DNA of 64,000 nt. It comes from Acanthosepion esculentum. Its lineage: Eukaryota > Mollusca > Cephalopoda > Sepiida > Sepiidae. The stretch spans positions 14,203,434 through 14,267,433 of the forward strand of contig OZ038482.1 of assembly GCA_964036315.1 (NCBI GenBank). Reading direction: 5' to 3'. Positions 34,320 to 44,969 of this stretch are shown here, one piece after another. The notes beneath the pieces were generated by a model. That model saw only the letters and a program-made list of their open reading frames with translations, was not told the DNA's origin and searched no databases. The position numbers were made by a program, and so were the translations under genes. Position 1 is the first letter of the stretch. Every line of letters begins with the position of its first letter.

Positions 34320-35030
34320 ACAAGATTGTAATGTTAGATCTTTAATATGTCTACAAAAAACGGTGTTTTCATCTCTTTGGTTTAATAATTCGGTGTTGTT
34401 CAAAAGTTCAATGATACATATATTCACTTGCAAACATAAAAACAAGGTTCGTTCAGAGAATTACAAGTTCTGGTTTAGGATTTTCCATTTAAACTTAGGT
34501 GTTTTTCTTCCTCCTTCAGTTTCCAAACATATTTCGAAAGTGATGTCATATTGCGTTTGCCTGCATTTGTAAAGAAGTTTATGTGATTGTAATATCTATC
34601 CTTAATAGGTATGCTAGTTGATCCCACATACAGCCTAATATCTCTGGAGTTCTCATTAGATGAGATATAGCACATATACACTATGGATTTCGTTAAACAC
34701 CTGTTTAATAATGGACATTGATCGGGGATTCTGCAATTACATAGCTCTTTTTCCAGGGGTGTATTAGAATCTGTGTTTGGGTTGCGTTTATTATCGTTAT
34801 GAACTTTCAGTATTCTATTGCTGTATGATTTAATAATTTTATCTAGATTTCTCGAACAGCTATAACTAATTTTTAAGGTATTGTGGTTGAAGATTTGACT
34901 TAATCTACTCTTCGTAGGAAAGTGCTTGTTAATTAGATTTAAGAATTTGTGTCCTAATTTAGTACAGACTAATTTGTTGAAGGGAGGTGTATACGAAATT
35001 ATTCTCCTTCCTCTTTTTTTTTTTTTTTTA
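34320..35030 (-). pseudogene. Penelope-like element: RT end plus GIY-YIG endonuclease
   Basis: Minus-strand reading begins near 35030 with GRRIISYTPPFNKLVCTKLG, then NHNTLKISYSCSRNLDKII. A Cys cluster CNCRIPDQCPLLNRC follows, then IVYMCYISSNENSRDIRLYV and the nuclease core YVGSTSIPIKDRYYNHINFF with LSKYVWKLK (34475-34681). This is the RT-linker-GIY-YIG architecture of endonuclease-bearing Penelope-like retroelements. After a frameshift near 34480 the expected Cys-containing C-terminal tail (LNQRDENTVFCRHIKDL) can be read to about 34330. The GIY pair is represented by VYM..LYVG. 5' part missing. Confidence 0.85.
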
Positions 35031-35880
35031 GAATACCTACAAATTTCTCTGTATTTAATTTAGGAAGATCTGTAACCACTGTCGGTAAGGATTTTGTTAT
35101 AGACAATTTTGTGCTTATTGTATGTTTCCTTGTTAGAAGAGTGCTTGTTGATGCGGCGTTCAACGACATATATGTAATTACGTAAACGTTATTTTTAGTC
35201 GATACTTATATTTGAGTAGACGCTCAAGAAAACAAGAAAATTTGAATAGTGCCTTTAAACACAAATTATTGTCTGACGCTCGAAATAGACATATCTGCCC
35301 AGTTTCATATCCTAACGTAAACAAAGAAATTTCTCAGGAAAGGGATGGATTTATTTATTTATTAAACCAACAGATTTTATCTGTTAAACGTTATTTTTAG
35401 TGGATATTTCGTATTTGAGTAGAAACTCTGTTTTTTTTTATTAATCATTATATGGTGAAAATAACTGGTGATTATTAAACTTCTCATTCATATGCTGACA
35501 TTAAAATTCATAAATCCGGCCTCTTTATAGCCAATGTTTTTACTTCGGTATATCAAATTTTAAAATCTGTAAGTAATTAAATAAATTTCGCCACTATTTT
35601 TACTACCATATACTACTAGTATTTATTTTACAAATCAATTTCTACAACTTTTACATTCGAACAATCCTAATAATTAAATACTCACCGTATTCGACGTATT
35701 AATGTCCATGTTAACAGCACAAAAGATAGGACAATCTTTTCCTTTTATGTATCGTTTAACTTCAAGACGTGCAACGCCATGACTCGACACAACTTCCTAC
35801 CCATTGTTGCTCGTGGCAAGATTACGCCATCGTTATCCTTATACTTCCATCCATTTACATGATCTCGTTAGGTAGGATAT
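35031..35880. other. AT-rich flank of Penelope fragment
   Basis: Some further minus-strand Penelope sequence may extend to about 35200, but I cannot read it with confidence. The rest holds no recognised feature. Confidence 0.35.
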
Positions 35881-36135
35881 TCGCTATTTCCTACCAGTGA
35901 GTGTCAAATTTTCCAAGCTTTCTTTCTTTATTATACACCTCAGAAATTTCAACTGTCATTAAGTATAAGTGTCTTTTTTGTTTTCATTTTCCTTAAAACT
36001 TCATCGTTGTTTTAATGCTCCTTCCATAGTATTCTCCGTATCCTTCTAGAGGGCCACATTTCTATTGTCTCTAGCTTCCTCTTCGTCTGTGAGGAAAATG
36101 GTCAGCAATCACTGCCATATTGAGGTGGGGAAACT
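35880..36135 (-). pseudogene. LINE C-terminal relic, heavily decayed
   Basis: Minus-strand reading KRKLETIEMWPSRRIRRI, then NNDEVLRKMKTKKTLILND matches the layout of family 1 (KKRLE..E.W.YRR.LRISW...NDE.LERM). Several stops. More diverged than the copies at 16436 and 24866. Confidence 0.6.
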
Positions 36136-36204
36136 AAACAGCAACTCAGCACTGTTTTTTTGTATCTAAAATTTTTTTCCGGTTTCTTAATACTTTGCTT
36201 AGCT

Positions 36205-36392
36205 TTTAGATGGAGAGTACCTTTTCAATGGTGAACATCTTTTAAATAGAGTGTATATTTTAGATGAAAAATATCTTTTCGATGGAGAACATCTTTTAAA
36301 TAGAGAGTATATTTTAGACGGAGAATATCTTTTAGATGGAAAGTATCTTTTAGATGAAGAGTATTTTTTAGATGAAGAGTATCTTTTTTCAA
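36205..36392. repeat. 18-bp degenerate minisatellite
   Basis: Repeats of the type GAGTATCTTTTAGATGGA with a period of 18 bp, about 10 copies. The six-residue periodicity (for example RYSPSK in the minus frame) explains the open frames on both strands. Confidence 0.88.
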
Positions 36393-36688
36393 TTGCAATC
36401 CGCGCTTTCAGATTTCGGTGCCACATTTCCCATATTTTCAAAACACTCCCCAGTTGTACACTTGTACGTGTTCAATTTTCACATCTCCGTTTCATAGTTC
36501 GAATCTTGGGCTTTTGGTTTTTCTGATACTCATAACTTCGGTTTTCAAACAATCAATAGTTATTCTTTTGTTCTCGTTTTCCCTTACTACATTGTCCTGT
36601 ATCTGCCATCAATACAGTGCATCAGCGCATCTTATGTTGTTAAAATTGTGCCCGCCAAAGATAAATCCTGGTAGGACCTCCAGCCTCG

Positions 36689-36980
36689 TTAGTGTAACCT
36701 CGCTCTAAAGGTTGTATGCGTAGTAAAGCTTTCATAAGAGCAATTACCATTAAAGTATTTATAAAAAAGGCTTAGGGAAAGTCTGTGAAGACGAGAGGCA
36801 GCATCAATAACATTGCCGATACTTTGTGTTTTATAAGAAGTCTCTAAATTTATAGCAGAAGCACCCGGCGAGATGTGACAAAAATATTTAATATATAGCC
36901 GCATGGTAGACTTATAAATGTGTAAGATAGATTCAGGTAAGGACAATCGTTTAGCTCGATATAGTGAACCAATTTCCCAG
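36689..36980 (-). pseudogene. LINE C-terminal fragment (family 2, copy 2)
   Basis: Minus-strand reading SLPESILHIYKSTMRLYIKY, FCHISPGASAINLET, IGNVIDAASRLHRLSLSLFY then KYFNGNCSYE. Same region as 26077-26890. It ends at an (AT)n tract; the segment next to the tract, GCTGGGAAATTGGTTCACT on the minus strand, is repeated beside another (AT)n tract at 38397. Confidence 0.82.
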
Positions 36981-36982
36981 CA

Positions 36983-36985
<3 letters not shown>

Positions 36986-37043
<58 letters not shown>
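36986..37043. repeat. (AT)n microsatellite
   Basis: AT run joining the LINE fragment to the left arm of the Penelope-associated inverted repeat. Confidence 0.96.
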
Positions 37044-37049
<6 letters not shown>

Positions 37050-37205
37050 TACAGACATTATGTCTGCTTATTTTTAGCATAATCCGTTCATATTCACGGA
37101 TATGTTTCCGTGTATTACAATCAAATGATGCAATAAATGCACTGTAACAGTGAAAATCACTTTCATTTACCAAGTACTTTCCATCTCTTTCTAAGATCAT
37201 CATCA
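37044..37205 (-). repeat. Left arm of Penelope-associated inverted repeat
   Basis: About 160 bp that, reverse complemented, aligns with 37733-37895. Shared blocks include AATGAAAGTGATTTTCA, TGTTACAGTGCAT, TCATTTGATTGTAATACACG and GAATATGAACGGATTATGCT. Penelope-like elements are known for terminal repeats in direct or inverted orientation, so this is probably an element terminus. Confidence 0.82.
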
Positions 37206-37397
37206 AGGTTTCATCTAGTAAGGCAAAAACTATGTGTAGTTTCTGATTTTTTTCCTTTTGCGTTTAAATACAACGGCTGACAGTTAGGCTTTAGCGCTCA
37301 TTAGAGCGTGAAAAAATTACCCACTATGGAATGTTTTCATTTATGTTGCAATGTCATGGTCAGGTGTGGATTAAAGCGTGAAAACTGTTATTTTATA

Positions 37398-37706
37398 GGC
37401 ATTTTAGCACATTATTACAGTATTCGTAGCTGATTCTATTCAGTGTTTGCTTCAATTTTTTTATGTAGATTGCTTCGAGGATCCGTAGTTTTAATTTGTT
37501 ATTTTCTTGGTGTAGGATAGTTGTGTTTTCAATCTGTATTTTTCTATACTGTGAATGTGGACAGGAATGTTTTGTAAATACCTCGCAATGGACGAATGGT
37601 CAAGCATGTGTAGGGTAAAACGTCTTGCTAATGTAGTTGTCGTATATCCAACATATATATTTATTTTTCGGTTGGAGATCAAAAAATCTGTAATGGATAG
37701 CTGCAC
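37398..37706 (-). pseudogene. Penelope-like GIY-YIG endonuclease fragment
   Basis: Minus-strand reading NIYVGYTTTTLARRFTLHML, then DHSSIARYLQNIPVHI. After a frameshift it continues as TILHQENNKLKLRILEAIYI and KKLKQTLNRISYEYCNNVL, ending in a stop near 37398. The YVGYTTTTLxRR block followed by ILxxxN..LRILEAIYIK is a GIY-YIG nuclease core with its C-terminal helix, carrying the Glu (ILEAIYI) that is conserved in the family. It belongs to a different subfamily from 34320-35030, judged by sequence. It lies between the two arms of the inverted repeat. Confidence 0.8.
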
Positions 37707-37732
37707 ACGGTTTTTATGTTACTAGTTGCATC

Positions 37733-37895
37733 ACTGATGATGATCCCAGAAAGAGATAGAAAGTATTTGGGAAATGAAAGTGATTTTCATTGTTACAGTG
37801 CATATCTTGCATCATTTGATTGTAATACACGGAAAATATCCGTGAATATGAACGGATTATGCTAAAAATAAGCAGACATAATGTTTTTAGTATAT
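37733..37895 (+). repeat. Right arm of Penelope-associated inverted repeat
   Basis: Pairs with 37044-37205. Begins GATGATGATCCCAGAAAGAG and ends GACATAATG before an (AT)n run at 37891-37913. Confidence 0.82.
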
Positions 37896-37913
37896 ATATA
37901 TATATATATATAT

Positions 37914-38322
37914 AATTATTTATTTGAAAATTATAACATAAATATGTTATAAAATCACTAAAAATAGCCAATTTGTTTCAACACGTCTGGTGTCTTATCA
38001 AGTGATGATGTTGAATGTAGAATAAAGGGTTTTAAAAGGTTCAAATCAATCAAATATACCTCGATAGGGGAAACGCTATTACATAAGCTGGAATGACCAA
38101 TCAGAATATAAGTATATGAGAATTCAAAAAACTTGACAACGGACTTAGGTTATAATAATTATTTAATACTTTAATGTTAGAGATAGAATTCATTCTAACT
38201 AATTAACATTAAATTATAATATAAGATTAAAAATTACCAATTTTATATTTTAAATTTAATCTATATTAAGTTTAAAATTATAAATTATTTATTATTTATT
38301 ATTTTACACCAATCCTATACTT

Positions 38323-38323
<1 letters not shown>
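37914..38323. other. AT-rich spacer
   Basis: Very AT-rich, with TTTAAAATTATAAATTA-type stretches. A segment near 37980-38010 (CTGGTGTCTTATCAAGTGATGATG) may be a Penelope or SINE 3' piece, but I cannot establish it. Confidence 0.35.

Positions 38324-38396
<73 letters not shown>
38324..38396. repeat. (AT)n microsatellite
   Basis: AT run of about 73 bp. Confidence 0.97.
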
Positions 38397-38398
<2 letters not shown>

Positions 38399-38545
38399 CT
38401 GCTGGGAAATTGGTTCACTGTATCGAGCTAAACAATCTTCCGTACTTGAATATATCTTACACATTTATAAGTCTACCATGCGGTTATACATTGAATATCC
38501 GTGAATATGAACGGATTATGCTAAAAATAAGCAGACATAATGTTT
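38397..38545 (+). mobile_element. Chimeric LINE family 2 and Penelope-terminus fragment
   Basis: 38397-38490 is the plus-strand equivalent of the minus-strand LINE piece at 36885-36985 (GACTGCTGGGAAATTGG to ATTTATAAGTCTACCATGCG; reading VLEYILHIYKSTMRLY). It is joined directly to 38491-38545, the terminus seen in the Penelope inverted repeat (TATCCGTGAATATGAACGG to AGCAGACATAATG). The junction lacks the (AT)n that separates the two parts at 36986-37043. Confidence 0.8.
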
Positions 38546-39220
38546 GTAATTTATTTAATCAGACATGCCTAAAAGAGAATATGCGTGTGGGTGTTTTTCT
38601 TGTACAGTTAGTTCATATTTTATTTAATAATTGATTAAATTCTGACCTCGATAATAGATAAAAAAACAATTAAATTGTAAATCCTCTTGTAGCAAGAATT
38701 TTGAATCTTGCATTCGAATCCTTTGTCCAAACCACAATTAACGTTTAGAGTTAAAAATCTAACCGTCTAGAATGTTCGTCTGCTTCCATATTAAAATTTT
38801 GTCCAGTTCAAACTGGAAGGTAAGCTTATTTTTGTCTTATTTTCCGAAAAACGAGAATCATTTCTGAAAATTATATTGTTCAATCGATCGGCTAAAACCA
38901 ATGAAGACTCAAATGAAGAAGATTTATTGTCACATATTTAATTCTGAAACTGCGAGTCATTTTTTTCTTTGCTTCATAAAAACAGTGTTAGTAACATTTT
39001 CTCTACTTCGAGGCTGCTAGTTGCAGGCAAATCGACAATTCCACCGATGGTAATTTACCTTGGGAGAAAACAATGCTATCCTCTCGTGTTATATGCCATA
39101 AAAATGGACGTTAAGTTGATTCAATGTGCGATTTACCTTCGGCGTTCGGCTGATGTGAAGCAATAATAGGAATCTATTTATTTTTCCCTATCTCGTTTCT
39201 CGCGCTTCGTTCCAATCTCC
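38546..39220. other. Unassigned spacer
   Basis: No supported gene or recognised repeat. Confidence 0.4.
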
Positions 39221-39413
39221 CTTACTCTTCATTCGTTTTTACTCTCTTTATTTTTCTTGCTCTCTCTCTTTCTTGCTTCCGCTCTCTTCCTTCTTCTCTG
39301 TTTTTCCTTTCTTCCATTTCTCGGATTCTCTTGTTTTCTTTCTCACTTTTTAAAAATATTTCAGTCTTGTGTCCGTTCTCTTGTTCGATTCTTCTCCTTC
39401 CCCCTCTCTCTCG

Positions 39414-39481
<68 letters not shown>
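39221..39481. repeat. Pyrimidine-rich tract followed by (AT)n
   Basis: 39240-39417 is strongly C/T-rich on the plus strand (CTCTTTCTTGCTTCC-type). (AT)n runs from 39418 to 39481. Open frames across it are composition artefacts. Confidence 0.85.
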
Positions 39482-39484
<3 letters not shown>

Positions 39485-39506
39485 GTATGTATGATAGGAT
39501 GAATAA

Positions 39507-39628
39507 CAAGTAGGAAACATATCTTAATCTAACATGTTTCACTTTATTAAAGCTTCGTCAGAGATGAAGATAGAAAAGCTATAATGAAGTGAAACATGTT
39601 AGATTAAGATCTCTTCCCTATTTGTTCT
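39507..39628. repeat. 45-bp inverted repeat (hairpin)
   Basis: Left arm near 39507-39550 contains TCTTAATCTAACATGTTTCA and right arm near 39583-39628 its complement TGAAACATGTTAGATTAAGA. The arms are extended outwards by AACAAGTAGGAAAC and CTTCCCTATTTGTT. The loop of about 35 bp holds AAAGCTTCGTCAGAGATGAAG. Confidence 0.85.
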
Positions 39629-39649
39629 TAATCCTATCGTTTTGTCGGA

Positions 39650-39652
39650 TTC

Positions 39653-39706
<54 letters not shown>

Positions 39707-39722
39707 CAGTCTCTTCTTTATC

Positions 39723-39753
<31 letters not shown>

Positions 39754-39778
39754 CTATCTCAATCTCTTCTTTATCTAT
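39650..39778. repeat. (CTAT)n microsatellite, left flank of the LTR element
   Basis: CTAT repeats with CTCAGTCTCTTCTTTAT interruptions of the same kind as at 45259-45627 on the other side of the LTR element. Confidence 0.94.
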
Positions 39779-40048
39779 TGTTGAAACTTGACTAATGCAT
39801 GGAATAATAATGCAACACAAAATGTACATAGAACAAAATGTATTGAAACAAGAAAGTGTCCACAATATTTACATATAGTCTTTTGTATATTCCTGGGAAG
39901 ACCGTTCCTGGAGAATGTGTTGACTGAGTCGCAGTCGGGCAGAATCTCTGGTTGAATCTCTTGATTCGTTCTCCCTCTCTTCCCGGTACCAACCATATTT
40001 ATATGGTCGGTACTCCACTATGCAAATTAGGTGGAACTTACCACAACA
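39779..40048 (-). repeat. 3' LTR of the Ty3-type element
   Basis: 270 bp, TGTTGAAACTTG to CCACAACA on the plus strand. It differs from the other LTR at six positions (about 2.2 percent). Contains TTTATATGG-type A/T motif near 40000 that could serve as a promoter element. Confidence 0.95.
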
Positions 40049-40060
40049 CCCCCCTCCCAA
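40049..40060 (-). other. Polypurine tract
   Basis: Minus strand TTGGGAGGGGGG directly next to the 3' LTR, the expected plus-strand DNA priming site. Confidence 0.85.
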
Positions 40061-40175
40061 GCCTTGGAATCCCTTTTGGATTTCAAACTAGCTTCCTATA
40101 TGGGATGATGATTATGGCTATTTCTTTGTAGATCCCATTTTCATACTTCATATGCATATGTCCATCTGCTTAATT

Positions 40176-41222
40176 TTAATATCTTTTCCGTTTTGGATTC
40201 ACGTCCAATGGGTTCGTGAACTTTCGTTTCCTACCGGATCTTCTCGGTTCAGGAGTATTCTGAGGTGGTTCTACTTGAAAAATATCATACATTACATCAA
40301 TGGGATCTTCCTCCTCATCCGGTATACTCTCTTCATGCTCTAGAACGTAACATTTTTTAAATTGGTTCTGGTGCCTTTTATGAGTATTCTTCGGCCCTTC
40401 AATTATGTAAATCAGGTCACCGATTATCTTGTCCACTATGCCTCGCTCCCAGAATTCAACGTTGTTTTTGTAGCACTTGAAAAACACCTTCTCTCCGGAG
40501 GTGTATCTTTTTCTAACTGTATACATAGTATTCTTTACTCTATTTTTTCCTGGCAAAAGCTTGTCAAACACTGACTTAACTTTCCTAGCGAACATTAGTT
40601 CAGCTGGTGCCATGTTTGAGTGTGTTCTCTGGTTTGGAGTGATTCTGTATACTTGTAGGAATTGCTGAAGCGCCATTTCCGTTGGAACTCCTGAGGCTTT
40701 CTTCAGAGCGCGCTTTAAAGTATCGACAAATCTTTCTGCGAGTCCATTGGACCTCGGATGATACGGCAGGGTCGTTATGTGGTTAATTTGATATAACTCA
40801 CAAAATTCCTTAGATTCTTCAGAAGTGAATTGTGTACCATTGTCACTCACAATACACTCTGGCACACCGAACCGTGCAAATAGTTCATGCAAAAAAGTTG
40901 TGGTATTGGACGTAGGCTTTTTGCAGCGTAGTACTTCCGGCCATTTTGTAAAACTATCTACCACTATTAAGTAGTAATAATCTTCTACTGGACCAGCGAA
41001 ATCAATGTGTAATCTTGTCCACGGATGATCCGTTTTGGGCCATGGTTTGTGTACTATTGGTGGTGCCTTAGCTGCTAACGCACACCCTTTACATCGATGA
41101 ACCATGTTTGCGATATCCACATCCATTCCTTTCCAATATACAAAGCTTCGCATTAAGCCTTTTGTTCTATTAACCCCCGGGTGACCCATATGAAAGTCCC
41201 GTAGGATTCTTTTCTGCAACAT
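40176..41222 (-). pseudogene. Integrase domain of the Ty3-type element
   Basis: 348 codons without an internal stop. The zinc-binding HHCC region is at residues 11-47 (HMGHPG..., then HRCKGC). The catalytic core has LHIDFAGP (Asp74), IVSDNGTQF (Asp127) and NGLAERF (Glu163): a D,D(35)E arrangement with all three acids intact. The C-terminal part carries a basic tail RRSGRKRKF. The Met at 41222 is not a natural start: the polyprotein is continuous with RNase H but a one-base loss in the AAAA run near 41225 shifted the frame. Confidence 0.93.
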
Positions 41223-41902
41223 TTTGGTACTACTACTCTCTCACCATATAATAAAAATCCGTCACATATTGAATAAATCTCCTGCACTTTTTGATCATTT
41301 GCTACCATTTTGCTTTTTATTTCTAAAATGAAATCATCGCTTTCAGCTTCTTTTTTGATTTCCTTTGGTGTAACCGGTAGCTCTCTTAAAATGTTGTTTA
41401 CCATGCTTTTCACCTCATAATCTGCTCTGATATTTGCAATAATTGATTCTTCGAATCTTTCTTCTTGACTCGGTACGAGTCTTGATAAACTATCCGCATG
41501 AATTATATTTTTGGATGATATGTGCTTTATGTGAAAATCATAATTGAGAAGAATGGTTCCCCATCTCAACAGTCGATTTACCGTATAAACGGGTAACTCT
41601 TTCTTTGAACCAAAAATAGTGATCAGAGGTTTATGATCCGTTTCTAGCATAAAATGTCTGCCGTAGATGTATCTATGAAATTTTGTTATGGCAAAAATGA
41701 TACTCAGATCTTCTTTTTCTATCTGTGAGTAACTTCTTTCTCCTGGGAGTAACGTTCTCGAAGCATGTGCAATTGGTTTTCTAGAACCATCTGGCATTAT
41801 GTGTTGAATATACGCTCCTATCCCGTATGAACTGGCGTCACTTGCCACTACAATATCAAGTTTTGGATTGTAATGGGTTAAAAAGAGGTCGGATGTAAGC
41901 AT
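41153..41902 (-). pseudogene. RNase H domain of the Ty3-type element
   Basis: Continues from RT after a stop at 41942. Motifs: VVASDASSYGIGA (Asp22), SQIEKEDLSIIFA (catalytic Glu region), LETDHKPL (Asp89) and HADSLSR. A linker to the integrase follows. The last 20 or so residues of the open frame lie beyond the frameshift near 41225 and are not native. RNase H removes the RNA strand during reverse transcription. Confidence 0.92.
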
Positions 41903-41941
41903 TTTCTTTATTTCATCAAAGGCTTTCTGACATTCTACCGT

Positions 41942-42745
41942 TCATTCCCATGCCTTGTCTTTTTTTAGTAGTTCATTCAACGGAGCTCTTAGATTGTACA
42001 TTCCTTTAATGAACGCTTGATAATAATTTGCGAGCCCCAGAAAACTCTGTAGCCTCGCCACATTAGTGGGCGTCGGCATGTCTCTAATCGCAATGGACCT
42101 TTCCGGATCTGGAAATCTGCCATTTTTGTTGATTATGTGACCTAAATACTTAATTTCCTCCAACCCAAATTCGCAGTTTGACTCTTTGACTTTAAATCCA
42201 AAGTCCGGAATCTTTTTAAATACTTGATTGAGATGCTCTCGATGTTCGTCGACGGTTGCGCTCCTTACTATGATGTCGTCTAAGTAGGCGCACGCAAAAT
42301 CTAAATCATTCAACATGACGTCCATAGCTTGTTGAAAAATGGCTGGTGCCACTTTAATACCAAAAGGAAGCCTGTTGTACTTGAATAAACCTCTATGCGT
42401 GTTTATCCCTAGTAACTTCGAACACTCCTCCTCGACAGGAATTTGGAGATAGGCATCTGATAAGTCGATTTTTGAAAATATAACTCCGCCATTTAGCTTG
42501 TTAAAAATCTCCTCCGGACTCGGTAACGGGTAATGGTAGTCCTTAATTACCGAGTTCAACCCTGTCGAAAAATCAACGCAGACTCTGATTTGGTTTGATT
42601 TCTTTTTTATGCACACAATCGGCGCAGCCCATGAATTAGATTCTACTTTCGAAATAATTCCCATTTTTTCCAACCTATCAAGTTCTTCGTTAATTTTCTC
42701 TACACTTGCGAAAGGCACGTTACGTTTCTTTTTAAAAATTGGCAT
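41942..42745 (-). pseudogene. Reverse transcriptase domain of the Ty3-type element
   Basis: 267 codons. Motifs: RVCVDFSTGLN, FSKIDLSDAYLQIPV (Asp94), YNRLPFGIKVAPAIFQ and the catalytic CAYLDDIIV (residues 152-160). Then KYLGHII and LQSFLGLANYYQAFI of the connection region. Catalytic acids are intact. It ends with a TGA where a Trp-type codon is expected, and RNase H follows in the same frame, so this is a single nonsense change. The Met at 42745 is internal to the original polyprotein. Confidence 0.95.
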
Positions 42746-42879
42746 AGTATTTTCCTTTAATTCAAATTTAGGCCAGGTGTGAAGGTTTCCGGAAACTTTT
42801 TCTTTAATTCATCTTTAATGTCCTGTCTTGTTTGCGTATTACTTTCTACTTTTCTGCAGAATGAGTTTAACGGTTTATC

Positions 42880-43830
42880 TCACAATTCGAATGTTTCAAT
42901 AAAATCTGTACCCATCAAGTTTTCTCCATTTTTCAGAATGAAAACTTTTATTTTTTTAACAATCCCGTTCAATTTCATGGGCAGTACAACCTCGCCTTCG
43001 AAGTTAATTTCCTTTCCAGTTACCGTTCGAGCGAGTTTCGTTGACTTCATTATTGTAGGCCTTTTTAAAATTTTCCATGTTTTATAGTTCATTATTGTTA
43101 AATCTGAACCCGAATCGAGTTGAAATTTGATATTCTTTTTAAATATTTCAGTCGTCACATATTTCCTCAAATCTCTATCTGATTTGATATTCGAATTTGT
43201 TTGTCTAATTCGGCTATTGAATTTTTTCGTTTTACAACACGATCCTTTGTGTCCATTCTTGTGGCACACGAAACATTTCTTATTTCTATATGGGCAATTT
43301 ACCTCCCAGTGTCTTTCGTTGCAACGTCTGCAATTATATGGTGGGACCTTTTTTTCATCCTCGTTCTTTTTATTTAATTTTTCTTGTCTATTTTTACAAT
43401 ACGCCGAATTTTGACTCCAATATTTTGCTGATGGGTAATTTGACTGTTTTTTTTTCTTTTTAATATAAGCAATGCCAGCTTCTTCGATTTTTTGAGACTC
43501 TTTCTTTAAACTTACGGCCCGCTGACACTCCTCTGCTAACTTTTGCAGGGTAAGGTTTTGTTCAGATTCGAGTTTAGACAAAACTCTACGTCTTATTTCG
43601 GCACTCTTACTGGATACCAGTCCTTGAGCAAAAATTAAACACTTGAATTCTTCAACCGTAATCTCTGCCAATCTGAAGTTGTCACAATGTCTATTCACTA
43701 TAGATACATATGTTAAGTAATCCTGATCGTCGGTTTTAGAGACATTCATGCATAACCATCGCTTATGCCAAAGCGACATATTTATTCCAAACAGCTCCTT
43801 TAGCAATTTCACTGTTTCCGAGAATTCCAA
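42880..43830 (-). pseudogene. Gag C-terminal part, zinc knuckles and protease
   Basis: 316 codons. The first half is gag-like (LIFAQGLVSSKSAEIRRRVL). Two Cys-His motifs follow: CRRCNERHWEVNC and CFVCHKNGHKGSCC, the second a standard CX2CX4HX4C knuckle. Then the aspartic protease FQLDSGSDLTIMN with the Asp-Ser-Gly active site about residue 240, and a GTDFIETFEL end before a stop at 42880. The frame to RT is lost over the next 130 bp (stop plus shift), since RT-leading sequence DIKDELKKKFPETF can still be read. Confidence 0.92.
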
Positions 43831-43895
43831 TTCCTTCGTTTTTCTCGGTAGAATAAAATCTACAAATTTGTTATGTTCTGCTGTACCTAGCTTTC

Positions 43896-44315
43896 TTAAT
43901 AATAGACTGACTTTTCTTGAATTCGACCAGTTTTCACAGTCTGTGTAGAAAATATCTTCATATCGTTTAAAGTACGCTTCAAACGTTTTTCTTCGTCTGG
44001 CACATAGTTGAAAGTTTCCAGCGAATTAAATATGGTGTTGTTAGAATATGAAGAATTTCCTTCATTTGCCTGATTGTTGTTTAATTTCTCCACTGCTAAC
44101 TTTTGAATTTCTAAAACCTTGATCTGCATTTATTCCTGTTTTCCCAGTCTTTCCTCTTGCTTTTCTTGATATTTTTGCTGTGCTATCTGTTGTTCCCTTA
44201 TTAATAAGGCAAACTGTTCATTTTGACGTTGCTGACTCAACTGGTGGGATTTGAATAATTCAGATATGACTTTGGATAATTCATCCATCTTTAGCTGATA
44301 GTGTTCATGCAACAA
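43896..44315 (-). pseudogene. Gag N-terminal part of the Ty3-type element
   Basis: Starts at Met 44315 (MLHEHYQLKMDELSKVI), with a Gln-rich coiled-coil-like stretch, then a TAA at 44130 and continuation in the same frame as MQIKVLEIQKLAVEKL. A frameshift near 43960 moves the reading to TDCENWSNSRKVSLLLRKLG, which leads to the next gag segment. Structural protein of the virus-like particle by family role. Start chosen because it is the first Met after the leader and precedes gag-like sequence. Confidence 0.8.
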
Positions 44316-44969
44316 AGAATATATTTTTAATTTGTGTATCCACGGGTATAATATAAGCTGACCAGAAAAATCGAAACAACTTACGACTTTTTTATTTTAT
44401 GTCTTGCTTTTACATTCAAGCCCGTGATAATCAACTTTGGTATTTTTTTCTCTTTTTTTTTTTTTTTTTTTGTGAACAGAGACCGTCGGACTTTTTTTTT
44501 CGTATTCGAATTCTGTTCGCGTATTTCAATGACAACTTCTGATTTTTATTATCAGAGGTAAATTCGTCACTATAAAATATTGTTGAACAAACAAAAAAAA
44601 AAAATTTTTTAAAAGTTCGTTACCTTTCAAAGTCGACACGGTGTATTTTTGCGCCTTTTAATTCCATGCATGTTTTTGTAGTCGGCCAGTTTTTTTTTTT
44701 TTAACGGGTGTCTCGTTGTAGATAACTTTTTCAATTTAAAATCACCGTTATTCGTTTACGACACCTTTCAAATTTTTCTGAGTGAACGTTCCTTTATGCT
44801 TAGTCGTCCTTTAATTAGTTCTAAATATCCAGAAGTTCAGAATCCTTCGTCGTTACGTTAAATGTTGGACTTTTAATTAATAATTTTTTCCTTCAGCCTG
44901 GGTTCTTCAATGACTTGTCCCAATTGTTGAAGGCTCTCAATTATTAATTCTTTTTTTTTTCGTATGGTT
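44316..44969 (-). other. 5' leader of the Ty3-type element
   Basis: Non-coding stretch between PBS and gag on the minus strand, AT-rich with several long A/T homopolymers near 44450-44470, 44590-44610 and 44690-44700. No coding frame. Confidence 0.7.

Noticed and set aside
36199..36526. Frames over the 18-bp minisatellite
   Set aside because: Period divisible by three; frames open on both strands, no start context and no family match.
42779..43948. Plus-strand frames within the LTR element
   Set aside because: Antisense shadows of gag and protease; Phe/Leu-rich due to Lys-rich coding on the other strand.
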